Of a DNA stretch of 64,000 nucleotides, positions 13,501 through 34,639 are shown in pieces. A model generated the notes under the pieces. It saw nothing but the letters and a program-made list of their open reading frames with translations. It did not search any database and was not told where the DNA came from. Position 1 is the stretch's first letter. The number at the start of each line of letters is the position of its first letter. Source of the DNA: Paralichthys olivaceus (taxonomy: Eukaryota > Chordata > Actinopteri > Pleuronectiformes > Paralichthyidae). The stretch is taken from NCBI RefSeq assembly GCF_024713975.1, contig NC_091098.1, positions 16,822,316 through 16,886,315 on the forward strand, given 5' to 3'. The translations under genes were made by a program, and so were the position numbers.

Positions 13501-13735
13501 CAACACAAACACATCAATGTTAGAAGTAGCATCCGTGAACAGAGATGCATTTTAAGTTTTTGATACATTGTGTGTTTCCCTACTTGTGAATGTATTTCTT
13601 TGCAGACACACATGCAGACACACACACAACTCCTCAACCTGGGGCTGCATAATTTTCGAGAGGACACTACTTGACAGAGAATGTTGTTCCTCTCCACTGA
13701 CCCTCCCTGTCACAAACACACATGTACAGTAAAAT

Positions 13736-13780
13736 ACACTCACACTCACACACACACACACACACATACACACACACACT
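13736..13780. repeat. (CA)n microsatellite with one TA interruption
   Basis: A CA run broken once by 'catacaca'. Confidence 0.9.
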
Positions 13781-15719
13781 TAGGCACAGCCTTCAGTTTT
13801 CCACGTTTGTTCCTCTGAGTATTACAACAACACCTGAATGCTTCATTCCATTTCCTTCCTCCATCTCTTTTGTCCCATCTCTCATGTCCGCTGACATCAT
13901 TTATGTTGCATTCTGTGAAGTGTGCGTGTGTTGGAGCTGACAGGAGCCGTTTAATTCAGCGCCACGTGAGCCATGTGCAACTTCGCTCACGTCTGCCTGG
14001 CATGGCAATTTTTTCTGCTCCACAAACTTTTTGCATGAAGTCTGTCTCCCCTGAAATGAATGCTTAAGTGAAGTGCGTAACATAGTTTTGTCTTTGTCAC
14101 TCGTGAATACCGTGTAGTAAACACACTCATAACAGAGAGTTGTGAGGTTGAGCAGCTGCTATTTCTTGTACCAAACTGTGCTGCTAATAAAAAAAACAGG
14201 ATGAAGAGGATTCATTGTGGTGTAGTGATAAAAAAAATTTGCAAATCGCAGCCACATCATCTCATCATCATCTGTAGCCGCAGGGTAAGGATTACTTTCT
14301 GCTTGTTAATGTGCTGTAATCATATCAACAACCATAAGCACAAACATGAAATTCAACTGCACGCATGATTGAGTCCATTTCCATACTAATATAGTATCTC
14401 AAAAACTTTACTATCCCTTCTGAAACCAAAGGAAAATATATAAAAAAACTTCTCCCTGTTTTCAAAAGACTGTACGAGTGTGAGACATTGATTTTTGATG
14501 ATGTTGTCTGAGGGTAATGATAATTCATGGGCTGATCCACTCATCGATCACAATTTTTTATTTGCACCAAAAAACAAACAGTGGAAACTGGCTGCAACGA
14601 CAGTGCTTCGCTTGCGAGGAGACGTACCTTTGGCTATGCTAATGTAGGATTGACAAGCTGAGAATTACTGTGTACATCAGCATTTTCAAAAAGCTCCTTT
14701 CCCTCATCTCATTACAGTGCAGGGCTGGCAATTTCAAATCAACAAAACCCACATGGGAGAACATTTCTCAAAATCCCAGTTTCCAGGAATAGAAAATGTC
14801 AGATTAGCGGGAATAGAAATCGAAATGAAGAGAAAAACGTGTGTTTTCAATTTCATCTGCACTTTAGGGAACATAGTCAAAGAAAAAGACAAATACAGAA
14901 GAGGCTGCAGCAGGAGGCAGCACAAAGCTGCTCCACTCAGAGGTATAAACTCGGATCATTTAACATTTCAGCAGGACACAGAGAGCAGAGCTATTATACA
15001 GTACATTTGGGATTACATAAGATTACAAACAATGGAGCATATTGATTGTTTATTTCATTAATTTCACTGTTGTACACAGGCAGTATTTATACTCTATGTC
15101 CTTGCTAAATAGAAGAAGTAGAAGTGATATTCCTTGAAGGCATCGTTTGGTCCATATACCAGATATGGACACAAGAAGTATAAAACTTGCACAGTTGAGT
15201 TGACTTGAGTTATACAATACAGAGTAATAGCCCAACCGTATTACTTCAGTGCCCACAAAATCCTCCAAAAACTCCAAAAATGGATCTTTCATTTTATGTG
15301 TGGTGTTTTGGTCCAGGATGAGATTCGTTCACTTCATATTTGTGCTACACTACTACAAAGTGAACTGCTGATCAATGGATCGTAATGATCAGCACGATGT
15401 AATCAAAAGTGCTAGTTCCACTAAACCATCATGAAAAGCACAGTCATGGTTCCCAGATGATATTTACAGGATGGATTGTAACCTTTTCATATACAGTCCA
15501 ATGCACTTCTTTTTTACTGAAATCTGTTTCTATGTGTCCAAATGACTTTCTTGATCCCAGATTTTTCCTATATGTCAAGCAGTGTGTTGACCTTTATGGT
15601 TTAAAGTGAAATATCTCGACACATTATGAATACAAATATCCTTGTTGAAAATATCATCATGTTGCTATTATTGTGACCATGCAAATATGCTAATGAAGGC
15701 ATTCACCTTGGGCCAGCCG

Positions 15720-16085
15720 GCTGACTGAAAATAGAGATGTACGTCATGACTGTAGTAAAAGTCATAAACCCTACCCTCTCCATGTTAGCTTATTGGACAT
15801 GGACCATTGTTTCCAATGCTTAATTTCTGTCGCTTTAGGTTTTTCTTATCACCCGTGTTCAAGACTTGGTTTGGTTTTAATCAGTTATTTTATAAAAATG
15901 GGCTGAGTTGACATGATTGACAGCTGAGATTGATTTGTGATTGGTTAAGCAGGTGCATGGTAGGTACCATATGGTTCCAAATGACATCACCAGCATGAAA
16001 TGGCAACACACATTTCCAAGATCTTTTGGCTTCATGTTTGCAGTAAGAAGTGTTGACTCTTCCTTCTTTATATACATTCATTGGG
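15720..16085. mobile_element. MITE-like element, same family as 23,011 and 33,378
   Basis: The left end reads 'gactgaaaatagagatgtac' followed by 'gtcatgac'. The right end carries 'ttggcttcatgtttgcag' and 'tccttctttatatacattca', whose reverse complement approximates the left end. The interior has 'gattgacagctgagattga'. The two other family members share the end phrases. About 365 bp, no coding capacity. Confidence 0.45.
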
Positions 16086-16446
16086 CTAGCTGTAGTAAAG
16101 CCTCACAGAGAAGCTATGGCTGTGGACTTTCAGTAGTCTTCATTCAGTGCCAGGTTCAGACAGACAAGAGGGGACAACATTAAAACAGCACAGCTTAGCC
16201 GGCACATGCTTTTTTAAATTTAAATTCAGTCAATTATATATAAAATATATTTTTCTCCTTGCTTATGATGCTCTCATCTCCTGCGTACCTTGCAGAGGAG
16301 ATGCTGGCTCCTGTCAGTCCGTGTGATTTTGTGCATCTGAATATGTGTCCAATTTATACACAGTCTCAGATTTAGTCAAGAAGTTTTCATGAATATACAC
16401 TTTTTTTTACAAGAACACACTTTCATACAGTCTGTATATTGTATAC

Positions 16447-16485
16447 GTGTGTGTGTGTGTGTGTGTGTGTTTGTGTGTGTGTGTG
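16447..16485. repeat. (TG)n microsatellite
   Basis: TG run of about 39 bp interrupted once by 'ttg'. Confidence 0.9.
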
Positions 16486-16769
16486 CCTGCAGGTCTTGCC
16501 CCAGGCTATTCTGGTGTCAGAAACTGCAAGCCTGTCAGCCAGATATTGCATCATTCTACGTATGCTCCAGACACACACACACACTGTTGTCTAAAAAAGG
16601 TGCCCATGGCCCGTCTCCCTGAGGACACACTTACTGTGTAAGACCTGCACAGATCCACTTTTCTAATGAGGGGACAGGAAACAGAGACAGACAGTGGTGT
16701 AAAGTTTAGAAACAGATGAATCCTTTCATTCAGAAGGCAATAATGCTGTGTTTGCACGTGTGTGTCTAT

Positions 16770-16950
16770 ATAAGTGTGTGTGTGTGTGTGTCTGTGAATT
16801 TTGTGGATTTTTGTATGTGTCTGCATTTGGAAGTGGGTTTCTCTCTGTGGGCAGATGTGATGAATTTTCATTAGAGCATTTCCTTATTAAGCCCATCTCT
16901 GGCCTTGTGTATGCCTTGCAGTCACCAACACACACACACACACACACACT
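16770..16950. repeat. Short TG and CA tracts
   Basis: A TG tract at about 16,775-16,794 and a CA tract at about 16,928-16,950. Confidence 0.7.
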
Positions 16951-19835
16951 GTCTCTTTGCTTTACACACACAAACAAACCACACATGTACACAGGCCTTA
17001 GATGAGAGCCGCTCTGTGAGCAATATGGGAATTAGTGTTTATAACAAGCTCAGAGAAGACCCCATACTGGGAATTCAAAAAGCCGATGTAATGGGTATTG
17101 ATGCAGCACTCTGATATTAGCCATTAAGTCATATGGTATCTATACATGCGTAACGTATAATGCTGTTAGTTTTGCGTGTGCGCATTTAGAATGATAATCC
17201 ATCCATTATCTATTCACCCTCTTCCTCACTCCTGTACCCTGTAGTACACTTGATTTTAACAAGCACAGTAATGCTGAAAATTAGCCTTTCACGTGCTTCG
17301 CCTCTTCACGGCCCTGACTCCTTCTCTCCTGTGTACTCCGTCTTATCGTCCCAACTCTTTTATTTGTCCCACTTTCACGTCACAGGAAGCCTGGGACCGA
17401 CCTCAGGCTGCCGTGTACTCCACTCAATATTGAACGCTCACTCATCAACTCGGGCAATGAGCTCAGTAAGAATAAGTGGACTAATTTCTACTTAATACCA
17501 TTATAATCTAACTGGAAATACATTTCGCAGGCCAAAATGATATTGATGACAATATGAGAGTGCTCTCAGCTGTGTTTGGAATATTTATTGCGTTATTATT
17601 TTCTAATTACACCCACCTCAATTTCTACATGCGCTTGTGAATCTATTTAAACTTCCTCTGAAGAATGCTAAACCCCAAGCGCTACACAAGCTGTGCTAAA
17701 AGTCAATTTTTTTATGTGTTCAGTCAAGTCTTGATTGATCAATAGGGAACAGGCTGCAACTGTCATGTCTTGTTACACACAGATGAGGAGACACACAGAT
17801 TTGCACACAAGAAACACAATCTTGCTCATCTTATTAAAGGTGGGATGCTTTAATTACACCTATGAGGGCTATTGGGATGCAGAATATCTCCTTGCATTTT
17901 ATTGTAAGCATGTATACCTGTGTATTTATTTCATTTACTTGCTCCACTCGTGGACGTACTCACTCAGACACACACACCCATTAGCGGAACAGTTAGAACA
18001 TCGGGGGTTGCAACATGAGTCGTGGCCCCTGATGTTTTTCTCCACTACCTCGGTGAGGAATTGCCCTGATTAAACCGCTGTAGAGTTCTGCTAAAATGTG
18101 TGGGGATGGGCGAGGGCAAAACACGATGAAAGACACGAAGAGGCAGGGAAAGGTTCGGGAATGAAAAACAAAAGGACGAAAGCAAGAGATGAGTTTAAGC
18201 GAAATGATCGGAAATGAGTGGAATAGATGAATATGTTTTTCTCGTAGAGTCACACACCTGTGTCCATGCTGCCGAGATATAGGCAGAGTGACATGTCAGA
18301 CACTAATGAGGAACAGATATATCCAGTCCACTTCTCCATCATGTAGGGACAGTTGTACAGTGAAGTGCGTGTATATGTGATGTTTAATGTTGTATGATGT
18401 GTGTGTGTGTGTTTGAGTGTATGGATGTGCTGTGTGTGTTCGTGTGTGCACAGCGTATGTGTATCTCTCAAGTGATTCGCGCTCACACAGACTCTGAGGC
18501 CTGTCATCTCTCGTTCACAGCGGCAGAAGTAACCCAAGGTCGGCCAGGGACCCTGCTGCTCTCACACTTCTCCTGAGGCAAAACATTGACATACTTACTA
18601 AAATGTTTTTTGTACAAACACACACCCATATGCATCTTGTTGTTGTTTATCTTATCACGTCGCAGATCTAGTGTCACCTCCTCACAAAGCCGATGCTCCA
18701 CCACTTGATCACATCGTGCAGATAGCGGGATTTGCATCATGCCGATGCTGATAATGGCATCATTGTTGATTTACAAACATCGCTGTGCTGCAGCTGTTTG
18801 ACGGCGACAAGGACACAGTGAAACACGTAACCACGTGAGTGACAACACATAAAAAAAAGCTGCAAAAGCAGCTTCACACGGGCACTTGCCGAAATAAAAT
18901 ATTTACATAACATACATTTACAATTATTTATTTCTGGAATGCAGGCACATCACCAGCCAAGCTACTCAGAGCAGACTGTCACACAGATCCTAATGTAATA
19001 GACCGCTCTTCTTTAGTATGTCAGTTTGCATTTATTGACGAGCTGCAAAATGCACCATTTGCCTTCACAGATGAGGAATGAAGGTTTGTTATTTTTTTCT
19101 GGACTGAGCATTGGCTTTTTTTTTCTTAGAATAACCTTGACGCCGAGAACCTCTGAAACATTTCCCCTCAGAGCTGATAAAAGGATATTCTATTCCAATA
19201 CGTTTCATTTTGTGCCTTGCTGCAGCCTAAACAACACTTCTGAACAAGCACACGAACACACTCAGCCTCAGAGAAGTGCACAAAAGGATTGATTTAAGGT
19301 GCTGGAGCCGAAGTGCGATGTCTCGCGGGGGTGGGGCACACCTGAGGCTGTGTGTGCCAAAGGTTGTGTATTTCAAAGGCATAGGCAAAATGTACAGTAA
19401 ACCATTGCATAGGTGTCAGTAGTTGAATCTTTTTTTAAAATGTGCATCTACATCCATCCATCCAAAATGTTCCAACCCAGAGAAATCCACAATTTTATTC
19501 AAGGTAATGAGAGATTTCATTTTGGTCACCTTTTAATTGCATCGTATCCTTTTTACAAGTGGCTTTGTCCATCTCTGCTATAATTTATCTGGGGCAAACA
19601 GCGTATGATGAAAAATAAACCTGCTGCTAGTAGGCCCCGACTTTACACATTGACAATAAAAACCATCAATAATCATGAGTTATTAGGACACATGCAGTAT
19701 TTGAAGTTTACTTTGTACACAGTCAGGACATCAAGTGACTGGAACGATCTGGATTCATGATGCGACACCAACGATTAAAAAACGAAATAAAGGAGATCGT
19801 CAGTTTGTGTGAAGCTCGACAGAGAAGAGGAGACG

Positions 19836-19862
19836 CACACACACACACACACACACACACAC
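19836..19862. repeat. (CA)n microsatellite
   Basis: Pure CA run of 27 bp. Confidence 0.9.
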
Positions 19863-21265
19863 CTGCAGACAGGAGAATAGTTTTTTCTGCCAATTATGGC
19901 ACAACGCTGTGTTTTAAATTCATTGTTGCAGAAGAAGCGACACTCCATTACTCAAGTTCTACACGTGTGAGTTATTAGAAAAGAGCCAAGGAGCAGCCAA
20001 AAGTTTAGAAATCCTCGTGATATGGATATGAAGTCATACCGGCCAGCCCTAATTGCTGGCCAGTTAGCCAATTTTTTCCTCCCACTGATTGTATTGCTCA
20101 CTTGTGGATCACGATCATTGGCAGTGTAACTCGACTAAAACACCAGCTCATCTGCAAACATGATTTGCACCTGAACACTTCATGTTAGATTTTCATGTTT
20201 AATGGTGGTGAGGACAAGAACTCCCATGATGCAGCGCTGCTTCACAATTTCATCAAACTAGGTCTTGTGTTACTGTTTTTATTTATGTGTCGTAGCCAAA
20301 GCCAAAATAAACTGTATTCCTGCACTCTCGAGACTCAACTCTCATTTTGACATCACTCACGTGCTCTGAGCTCAGTGGAGTGACTAAATGCAAACAGCTG
20401 ATTTTACATCTGTAGGCTGTGTTCCAGCCACAGAACAGCCTCACGTACAGTAGTCTATATTAAATCCCCCATGATCAGGGATTTAAACTGAATGACATAA
20501 ATATGACCTCTGTCTGAATCAGAGATCCATGATGTGTGCTTATTCAACTAGATCGTTGTAGCCGTGTAGCACGGTATGGCGAGCGACCCAAGAATGTGAT
20601 GATGCATCTCTATTGGTTTGTGCCAAAACTATTGATATGATTGAAAAATAATAAAAGGGGATATTTATTCTTTAATTTGTTCATTTAAATACTTCCAATT
20701 GCTGAGATATGTTGTCCAGGTTTGTCAAGTTGTACCTGTTCATGATGAAAATGACATTCATAATTTCTAAAATAATTCAGTGACATTCACATGAGTGTTT
20801 CACTGCATTATAATGAAGTTAGATAATTTCCCAAACATGATCCTTGATGTTCTGTCATCAAAGTTGTGAAATAAAGCTTTAAAAAACTACAAATGAAAAA
20901 TAACAATTTGAACAAAATCAATCAATTCTACCATTTCTGCCACTGAAACTTGAAAACACCCAGAAAATTGTGTGAAACTCGGTGACACTCTCAGCTGTGT
21001 TTGCTGCTGCTGAGAGCGTCGCTGAGGTTAAATGTCTCATTAGACTTCAATGCTTCATTTCATCTATAATCTCTGCTTTGACAAATCTGGCAAAGTCTTC
21101 AGGAGGATGAGTGACGTGAGTTTGTTTTGTAGAGGAGTTGCTCTGTCAAAGTGTTTTCTGACTTTGGGGACAGCCCCTCATACTCTCATATAGACATGAG
21201 TCACATAACACATTATCGCACAATGTTAACACACACATACAGTACAGATTAACTTGTGCGAACAT

Positions 21266-21510
21266 TCACACACACACACACACACAGCTGTGAAGCTGTG
21301 AAGGTGAGAGGTACTCTCAATCTGCCTCTCCAGTTCTCTGTTTTACACTTTGCTCTATTCCCATTGTCTCTATCCACCTTTTCACTTAATCACAGTGCCT
21401 TTCTCCTTCTTGCCTTTCTGCTCCCATCATTTCTCACCTCTTTCCTCCATCTTCTCTCATCTTTTCCTCCTGTGTCTCCTCCAACTCTACATCATCCACA
21501 AGGTTCATAC
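21266..21510 (+). repeat. (CA)n tract followed by a pyrimidine-rich tract
   Basis: CA repeats at 21,267-21,286, then about 170 bp (21,325-21,500) with very few purines on the + strand. The two overlapping open frames are low-complexity Phe/Leu/Ser strings without recognisable domains. Confidence 0.7.
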
Positions 21511-22808
21511 CGACTCAGGGTGTGGTGGTGTTTTTTTAAAACCTTTACACTTGAATCGCAGATTGCAAATCAGCATTTTAGACGAATCTAAGTACTTTCC
21601 AGTTCTCTGGGAATTTAGTGTTCAACACAACAAAAAGAGGCTCACATCATTTTAACTGTCAGCTTCAGTTAAACCCATACTGACTAGAGAAACTGGAGGA
21701 AGAGTTTGAAAAAAAAGTGTGAGGCCTGTGTAACGACACAATGCTACTGACTTTGTAGTAGTAATCAGTAGCTTCAGCATATTCCCAAAGCTGTTCCCAG
21801 GTCACTGCTTGTGTTTTCAAAATCACTTGCAGAGCGTTTTGAGACTCTTAAACATCAACAGTGGACATTTGGGGATTAATGCTCTAACAGCAGGTAAAGA
21901 GCAAAAACTGTGAAAATGAAAAATCTATTGGTGAGCGGATCTGTTGTCGGCAGTTGTTTCTGTAATTCGGAGGGGACATGTTGTTCCCAAAGCGACGGAT
22001 GTGCTCCATTCACATCAAGTCAGCATCACCTCCACCATCCTGGACCTTGTCATGGGAATGTTGTTGCTCTTATGTAATCTGCTGGCAACACGCGGCCTTT
22101 TCAATCCAGCACAACGGTCCCCACGGTTTCACTGGGGCATTACACTCCAACGACGATGCACATATGGAGCGACGCGCACTCAACTCACATCTGCTACATT
22201 CGACACCACCGCAATGACATTTGCTCTCGCTCCCAGATACACACACTTGTGCACGCGTGCACATACACATGCAGTGTATCCCATGCAGCGCTTTGGATTA
22301 GGGGTGCAGATTAGAGATTACGGCCAGTGCTGGGATTACACAGTACTCTCCAGCCCTGCCTCCACCGTAGACCAGAAGAACCTCTAACCCTATCATATAC
22401 AGTAGTGATGCTACACACATTCACTCGCACAAACACAGAAAGGGACATAATGGATTTCACATGATATTCAATTCTTAATCCTAAATTAGCACCAGCAAAA
22501 ATGTCCTTTCATCTGAGGATTTCTATCGTCTTTCTGCTTTCAATGTCCTCACGTTTCCTATTTTTCCCAGTTCCTTTTTTCTTTATCTATTTATCTCAAC
22601 ACAACCCTGAAGTCATCTCCACAAAATTACCTGCTTATAGAATCACTCACATTAATGGAAGCTATCTATCAAATGCCTCATTCCCTCTTATCCCATATTT
22701 CTTGAATCAGTGACTTTCCGACAGGGACACAAGATAAAGAACAATTTCCACAAAGTGAAATAATAGAAATGAGTGATCCCGCAGGAATGGGTTAAAGTGG
22801 AGTGCTTA

Positions 22809-22830
22809 GGAGGAGGAGGAGGAGGAGGAG
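22809..22830. repeat. (GGA)n trinucleotide repeat
   Basis: About seven tandem GGA units. Confidence 0.85.
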
Positions 22831-23010
22831 AAGGACCATGAGGATGGATGGCTGAAGCTTCCAGGGAATCTGTGTCCTGCAGTATAGACGTGTTTAAAGA
22901 ATGTGGGTGAGGATTGCCTGAGGACTGTGGTGAGATGGCGTATCGATTGCTGATTCACTTTCTAGATCCTTGATTTTCCACCCAGGCGTTTGGGACCTTC
23001 TGTGGGGTCA

Positions 23011-23377
23011 CAAGCTATTTTAGAGTGGACGTGATAAGAATAATCTCACGGTGAAATATACAGGGCGCCACAGTCTGAGAGTTTTGGACCCTTTATAAAC
23101 TACCGGTCCAAAGTTTGCCAGCTTATCCAGTTGTATTTCTTTGAATTTATGTTCATCAATATCTTCAGAAATTAAAGTACAGGATAAATAGATGGAAATG
23201 TATAAAAAATACAAAAAAATATACAAGCAAACATCTTGTGCATTTGGACCCAGTGTCTGTAGCAAGATCCTGTCAATATACATTTTTGACGAGTCGCCAG
23301 TCAGTTTCAGCTGTCAATCATGACGGGCTCCTGTTTTGGGGAGCCGTCATGTCGGCCATCTTTAAATACAGTCTATG
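23011..23377. mobile_element. MITE-like element, second copy of the 15,720 family
   Basis: The right end has 'gagccgtcatgtcggccatc' and then 'tttaaatacagtctatga', nearly the phrase ending the copy at 33,378-33,788. The left end 'attttagagtggacgtgata' is a diverged inverted match. The interior shares 'gtcgccagtcagt' and 'agctgtcaatcat' with the 33,378 copy. About 367 bp, no coding capacity. Confidence 0.5.
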
Positions 23378-24095
23378 ATTTTGACTCATCTTGCAGCTGG
23401 AGACAGTTCTGATTTCCAATCATTTGACAAAGTCCAATTCTTTTATTCTAAACTTTTGGGTCATTATCTTACTGATGAACTTCTGACAAACCGGTTTGTC
23501 TTTCTTTGTTACTTCCTTTTTATCACCATTCTTTCAATAGTATCTAGCAATACAGTTTTATAGTAAGTATCAGAGGTATAGTACCACAATTTTTTCCAGA
23601 CAGAGGATTTACATATGGGAATTGTTTGCATTAACTGTTAAGGTTTCTTTTATTTCAACTGTTGCAGAAAACCTGAAAGTGAACCAATCAATGAAAAGAG
23701 CCTGTTTTCTATTGACATGATTTGTCCATTTCTTGCAGCTCTTCATGACCTGAACTTTTTGGGTTTCAAAACATTTGAAAGGTGGTGTATTTATTATGGA
23801 GATAGTGTATAGATATTTTCAGGCGAGCGCAGTGTTAACAGTAAGCTTAACTAGGTGAGGGGAGACATTTAAAGTCATGATTTTCACTGCAACTTTAAAG
23901 GGTCATGAACAGCTGATCTATTGCAGATCAGACAGCAAATCCTACACACACACATACACACACACACACAAACACACACACACGTAGACTGGGCTACAAA
24001 CAAAAACAAATTTTCCCGTCATTAAAGCCCAGTACTCAGTACTCAGTGATTGCTGGAGAAGCCAGCTGCTTTAGGGACACAGGGACACTGCCCTT

Positions 24096-24439
24096 TATAA
24101 ATAAAGTTTAACTTGAACTTGACAGACGTTGCACAGAATCTGCAGACTTTAGCAGAGTAAAGAGAAGCTTAGTGAGTAGCTTAGTATCTGTTGACAAGGT
24201 TGGCACGCAATCAGTCCGCCAGAAGCGTCAGTATCCAGACTGGTTCAGAAACCCGGCTTGGCTCGAGCCGCGGTTCTCCACTGCACTGTGTGTTTTTATG
24301 GCTGATGGTAACAGACCTGCTTTGGTGTCTCTGACTGCAACCACTGGAGGCTTTCATAATGTTTCATCAGTATACTCCTCTTCTTTAACATGCTCGTCCA
24401 TGTGTCTGTGCAATCCCTTTATCTCTCTGTTACCTCAAG
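24096..24439 (+). promoter_or_regulatory. camkv: Candidate camkv proximal promoter and 5' leader exon
   Basis: The first recognised coding exon of camkv begins at an acceptor (24,515-24,516), so a non-coding leader exon must lie upstream. One candidate is here: a TATAAATA box at about 24,096-24,103 and a possible donor 'caag|gtatca' after 24,439, leaving a 77-nt intron. The alternative is that the true first exon lies much farther upstream, in the 24-kb gene-free region. The sequence does not decide, and the open frame at 24,172-24,480 is not recognised as a protein. Confidence 0.25.
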
Positions 24440-24521
24440 GTATCATCAAAATAATTGATGTTTACTCTCCCCCTTTCTAGTGCTATGATTGAAATGTCTT
24501 TCTTTTTATTTCTTAGGTGAA

Positions 24522-24528
24522 TGACGTC

Positions 24529-24529
<1 letters not shown>
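24522..24529 (+). promoter_or_regulatory. camkv: Palindromic CRE word TGACGTCA touching the camkv start codon
   Basis: A perfect 8-bp CREB/ATF consensus site covers the seven bases before the ATG plus its A. It lies inside a spliced exon, 6 bp downstream of the acceptor, so it would be an intragenic site if used. An overlapping out-of-frame ATG begins at 24,521. Confidence 0.35.
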
Positions 24530-32550
<8,021 letters not shown>

Positions 32551-34025
32551 AGCAGGTGTCGATGTAAAACCCAACACCTGCAGCACTGGATTTAAAGTTT
32601 AAATTGGAGGGTTTAACAACGCTCACCCAGAAGTATTATCCCGTTTGCTCACCAGGAGAAAAGTAACCATACACAGTGTTGCTTGGTTTGGCTGTGTATT
32701 CATACTGAGATGGCCGTTTAGAGAAATCTCCCTATGACACTCAAATAGCTGGGGTCTAAGGGGAGTAGAGTACTTTGTCTGTCTTTATGGCAGCTGCAGA
32801 GACAAAGATCGCACCAAGTTTGTATTTTAAATCTAGATTGTGTGCATGAATGCACTCCACGCAATCACCTCATACTGAAATCCAAGCTCAAAATCGCAAA
32901 GCTACACAAGTAAAATAAGCTGAGCAATTATTTTGATTTGCATTTTTCCCAGAAAATGTAAATAAAAACCTGGATTCCTAGTCTTTGCTCATGTTGTGAC
33001 CTTCCTTCTATCCAAACTGACATTTAACCTATTTTTTTCAAAATCTGCTCACCCATTTTGATTGTAGTTTTCATTCCTTTTTATTTATGTACCTATTCCT
33101 TGTACAGTGAGGCTGCTATATCATCAGCTCGCAGTTACAATGTTGTACAGAAGTATGTGAAACTAAACTGATCAAGCATTTCCACTGGCGGCTGGAGACA
33201 GATTATTTGTTATATAGTGTCCTTAAACTTGAACCATCACTCAGAGTCTTGTGAGCTGCTCCACACATGTTGGAGGGCTGGGGAAAAAGGTTTAGATGCA
33301 AGATGTTATTGTATAAAGGCTTTGCAATAAAACACACACATATTTCCTCTTCTTTTTCCAAAGTTCTCCAAAAGTCCAGACCATAGACTGCATAAAAAGA
33401 TGGACGATGCAGCTCCACTTACTCCCCGTACATCAGAAAATTATGAGGTCCTGTCAATACACACACTCCACCAATCGCGAGTCAGTCTCCGCTGTCAATC
33501 ATCTCAGCCCATAGCATTAAATAACGAATTAAAACCAGATTGATAAATGAACACTTGAACCTACATCAGCATGATAAGAACTACCCAAAATCACAAAAAA
33601 CATTATTGACAAAAGATTATTTGACGTGTACTTTTACTTTTTAATGTGGTCCATGTCCCATCTGCTATCATGGAGGAGGTGGGGTTTATGACCTATCCAG
33701 CAGCCAGCCAACAGGTGGCGATCAGGACGTTTTGGCTTCACTTTTTGGGGAGAAGTCATGTCGTCCATCTTTATACACAGTCTACAGTCCGGACCAGAAA
33801 GCTTGTTTTGTTGACACATTCATTTGGTTCTGTTAATTGGACAGTGCTGTCTGTAGTTGATACTTTTTATTGTGTAAAATTTCTGAATTCCATCCTGCTT
33901 TTAAATCTATGTAAAACCAGTTTCTGTACTTATTTCCCTCCACATGTCTACACATCCACTATTCTGTCCCTATACGTAAACCGTGCTCTGTTTGCAAGTC
34001 TTTCAATAAAAGTTTAAAAAAACTA
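32551..34025 (+). other. camkv: camkv 3' UTR and downstream polyadenylation signals
   Basis: Non-coding sequence after the stop. AATAAA hexamers occur at 32,961-32,966, about 33,325 and 34,005-34,010, the last followed by an A-rich stretch. The first gives a 3' UTR of about 430 nt; use of the last would give about 1.4 kb and would place a MITE in the transcript. Which signal is used cannot be read from the sequence. Confidence 0.5.
33378..33788. mobile_element. MITE-like element with about 30-bp terminal inverted repeats
   Basis: The left end is 'ccatagactgcataaaaaga' followed by 'tggacgatg'. The right end is 'gtcgtccatctttatacaca' followed by 'gtctacagtcc', close to the reverse complement of the left. 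The interior has 'gcgagtcagtctccgctgtc' and 'ttttggcttcactttttggg', which recur at 23,290 and 16,025. About 411 bp, best-preserved copy of its family here, no reading frame. Confidence 0.65.
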
Positions 34026-34639
34026 CATGTGCAGTTGTTTTATGTATTAAAATGAGAGGAGATGAGATGATGACTCAGTTTGATCAGATGAATGAATGGA
34101 ATTACAACAACAGCAGTGGAGCTGAAAAGAACCGTTATCCAATCAGCACGGACTCATTCTAAAATCACGCTATGCCTACAAGTCCCGTCGGGCCCTGCGT
34201 CAACCTCGGGTTGGTCCACCCTTTGCGGAGGCACGGGGGAGGTGAAAAATATCCGTGCGCGTGGACAATAAACAAACGATTCAATCGCGTAGTATTGTGT
34301 ATTTCAGTACACTACTCTGTTCGGGTGCTGTGTTTTAATATCACAAACGAGTAGCATAATGTACTCGTGGTAGTTGTATTCTCCCTGGACCCTGTGGGCT
34401 GCAGCGATGGTCGCGCCTGTAACGTGCACATGTTGCTGCTTTGCTTTGCTTTGAACTGAAATAGAGTGAGGGGAAACGTTTCGTGAACAGCCGGGCAGGC
34501 AGCCGTCCAGCGGAAAAACTCACACAGAGCCCGCCACCCTGACACACTTTCCAGTTTGCAGTCAGCGGCACTGTTGCTCCTGTCACGCTGTTTTTTATTT
34601 AGCTTCCCTGCTTTCACCCAAGTCGTTTTTTGATACTAC
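34026..34639. other. Spacer between camkv and the uba1 promoter region
   Basis: No exon or repeat family recognised. CpG content rises towards the right end ('cgcgtagt', 'gtcgcgcctg', 'cagccgtccagcgg'), marking approach to the uba1 CpG-rich region. The minus-strand open frames at 34,312-34,617 are not recognised. Confidence 0.5.

Larger units (their letters stand above)
1..24095. other. Long non-coding, repeat-rich region upstream of camkv
   Basis: I see no exon series, no recognisable protein and no RNA gene in this stretch on either strand. The longest open frames fall in CA/TG, GA or CT-rich tracts, where stops are rare by composition, and they read as Thr-His, Cys-Val, Arg-Glu or Leu-Ser runs. 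What it holds is microsatellites, one decamer minisatellite, pyrimidine-rich tracts, MITE-like elements and old dispersed repeats, listed separately where I could delimit them. Some non-repetitive intervals (about 5,750-6,500, 17,000-17,600 and 21,940-22,390) could hold regulatory elements of camkv or of a gene to the left, but the sequence alone does not show this. Confidence 0.6.

Noticed and set aside
12762..13555. Overlapping 113- and 151-codon frames, and minus-strand frames
   Set aside because: They run through the decamer array and TG/CA tracts; Cys-Val-Arg and Thr-His composition is a repeat artefact.
24172..24480. 102-codon open frame just before camkv exon 1
   Set aside because: Not recognised, not part of the CAMKV family start, and the family start 'MPFGC' lies in the next exon; more likely leader sequence.
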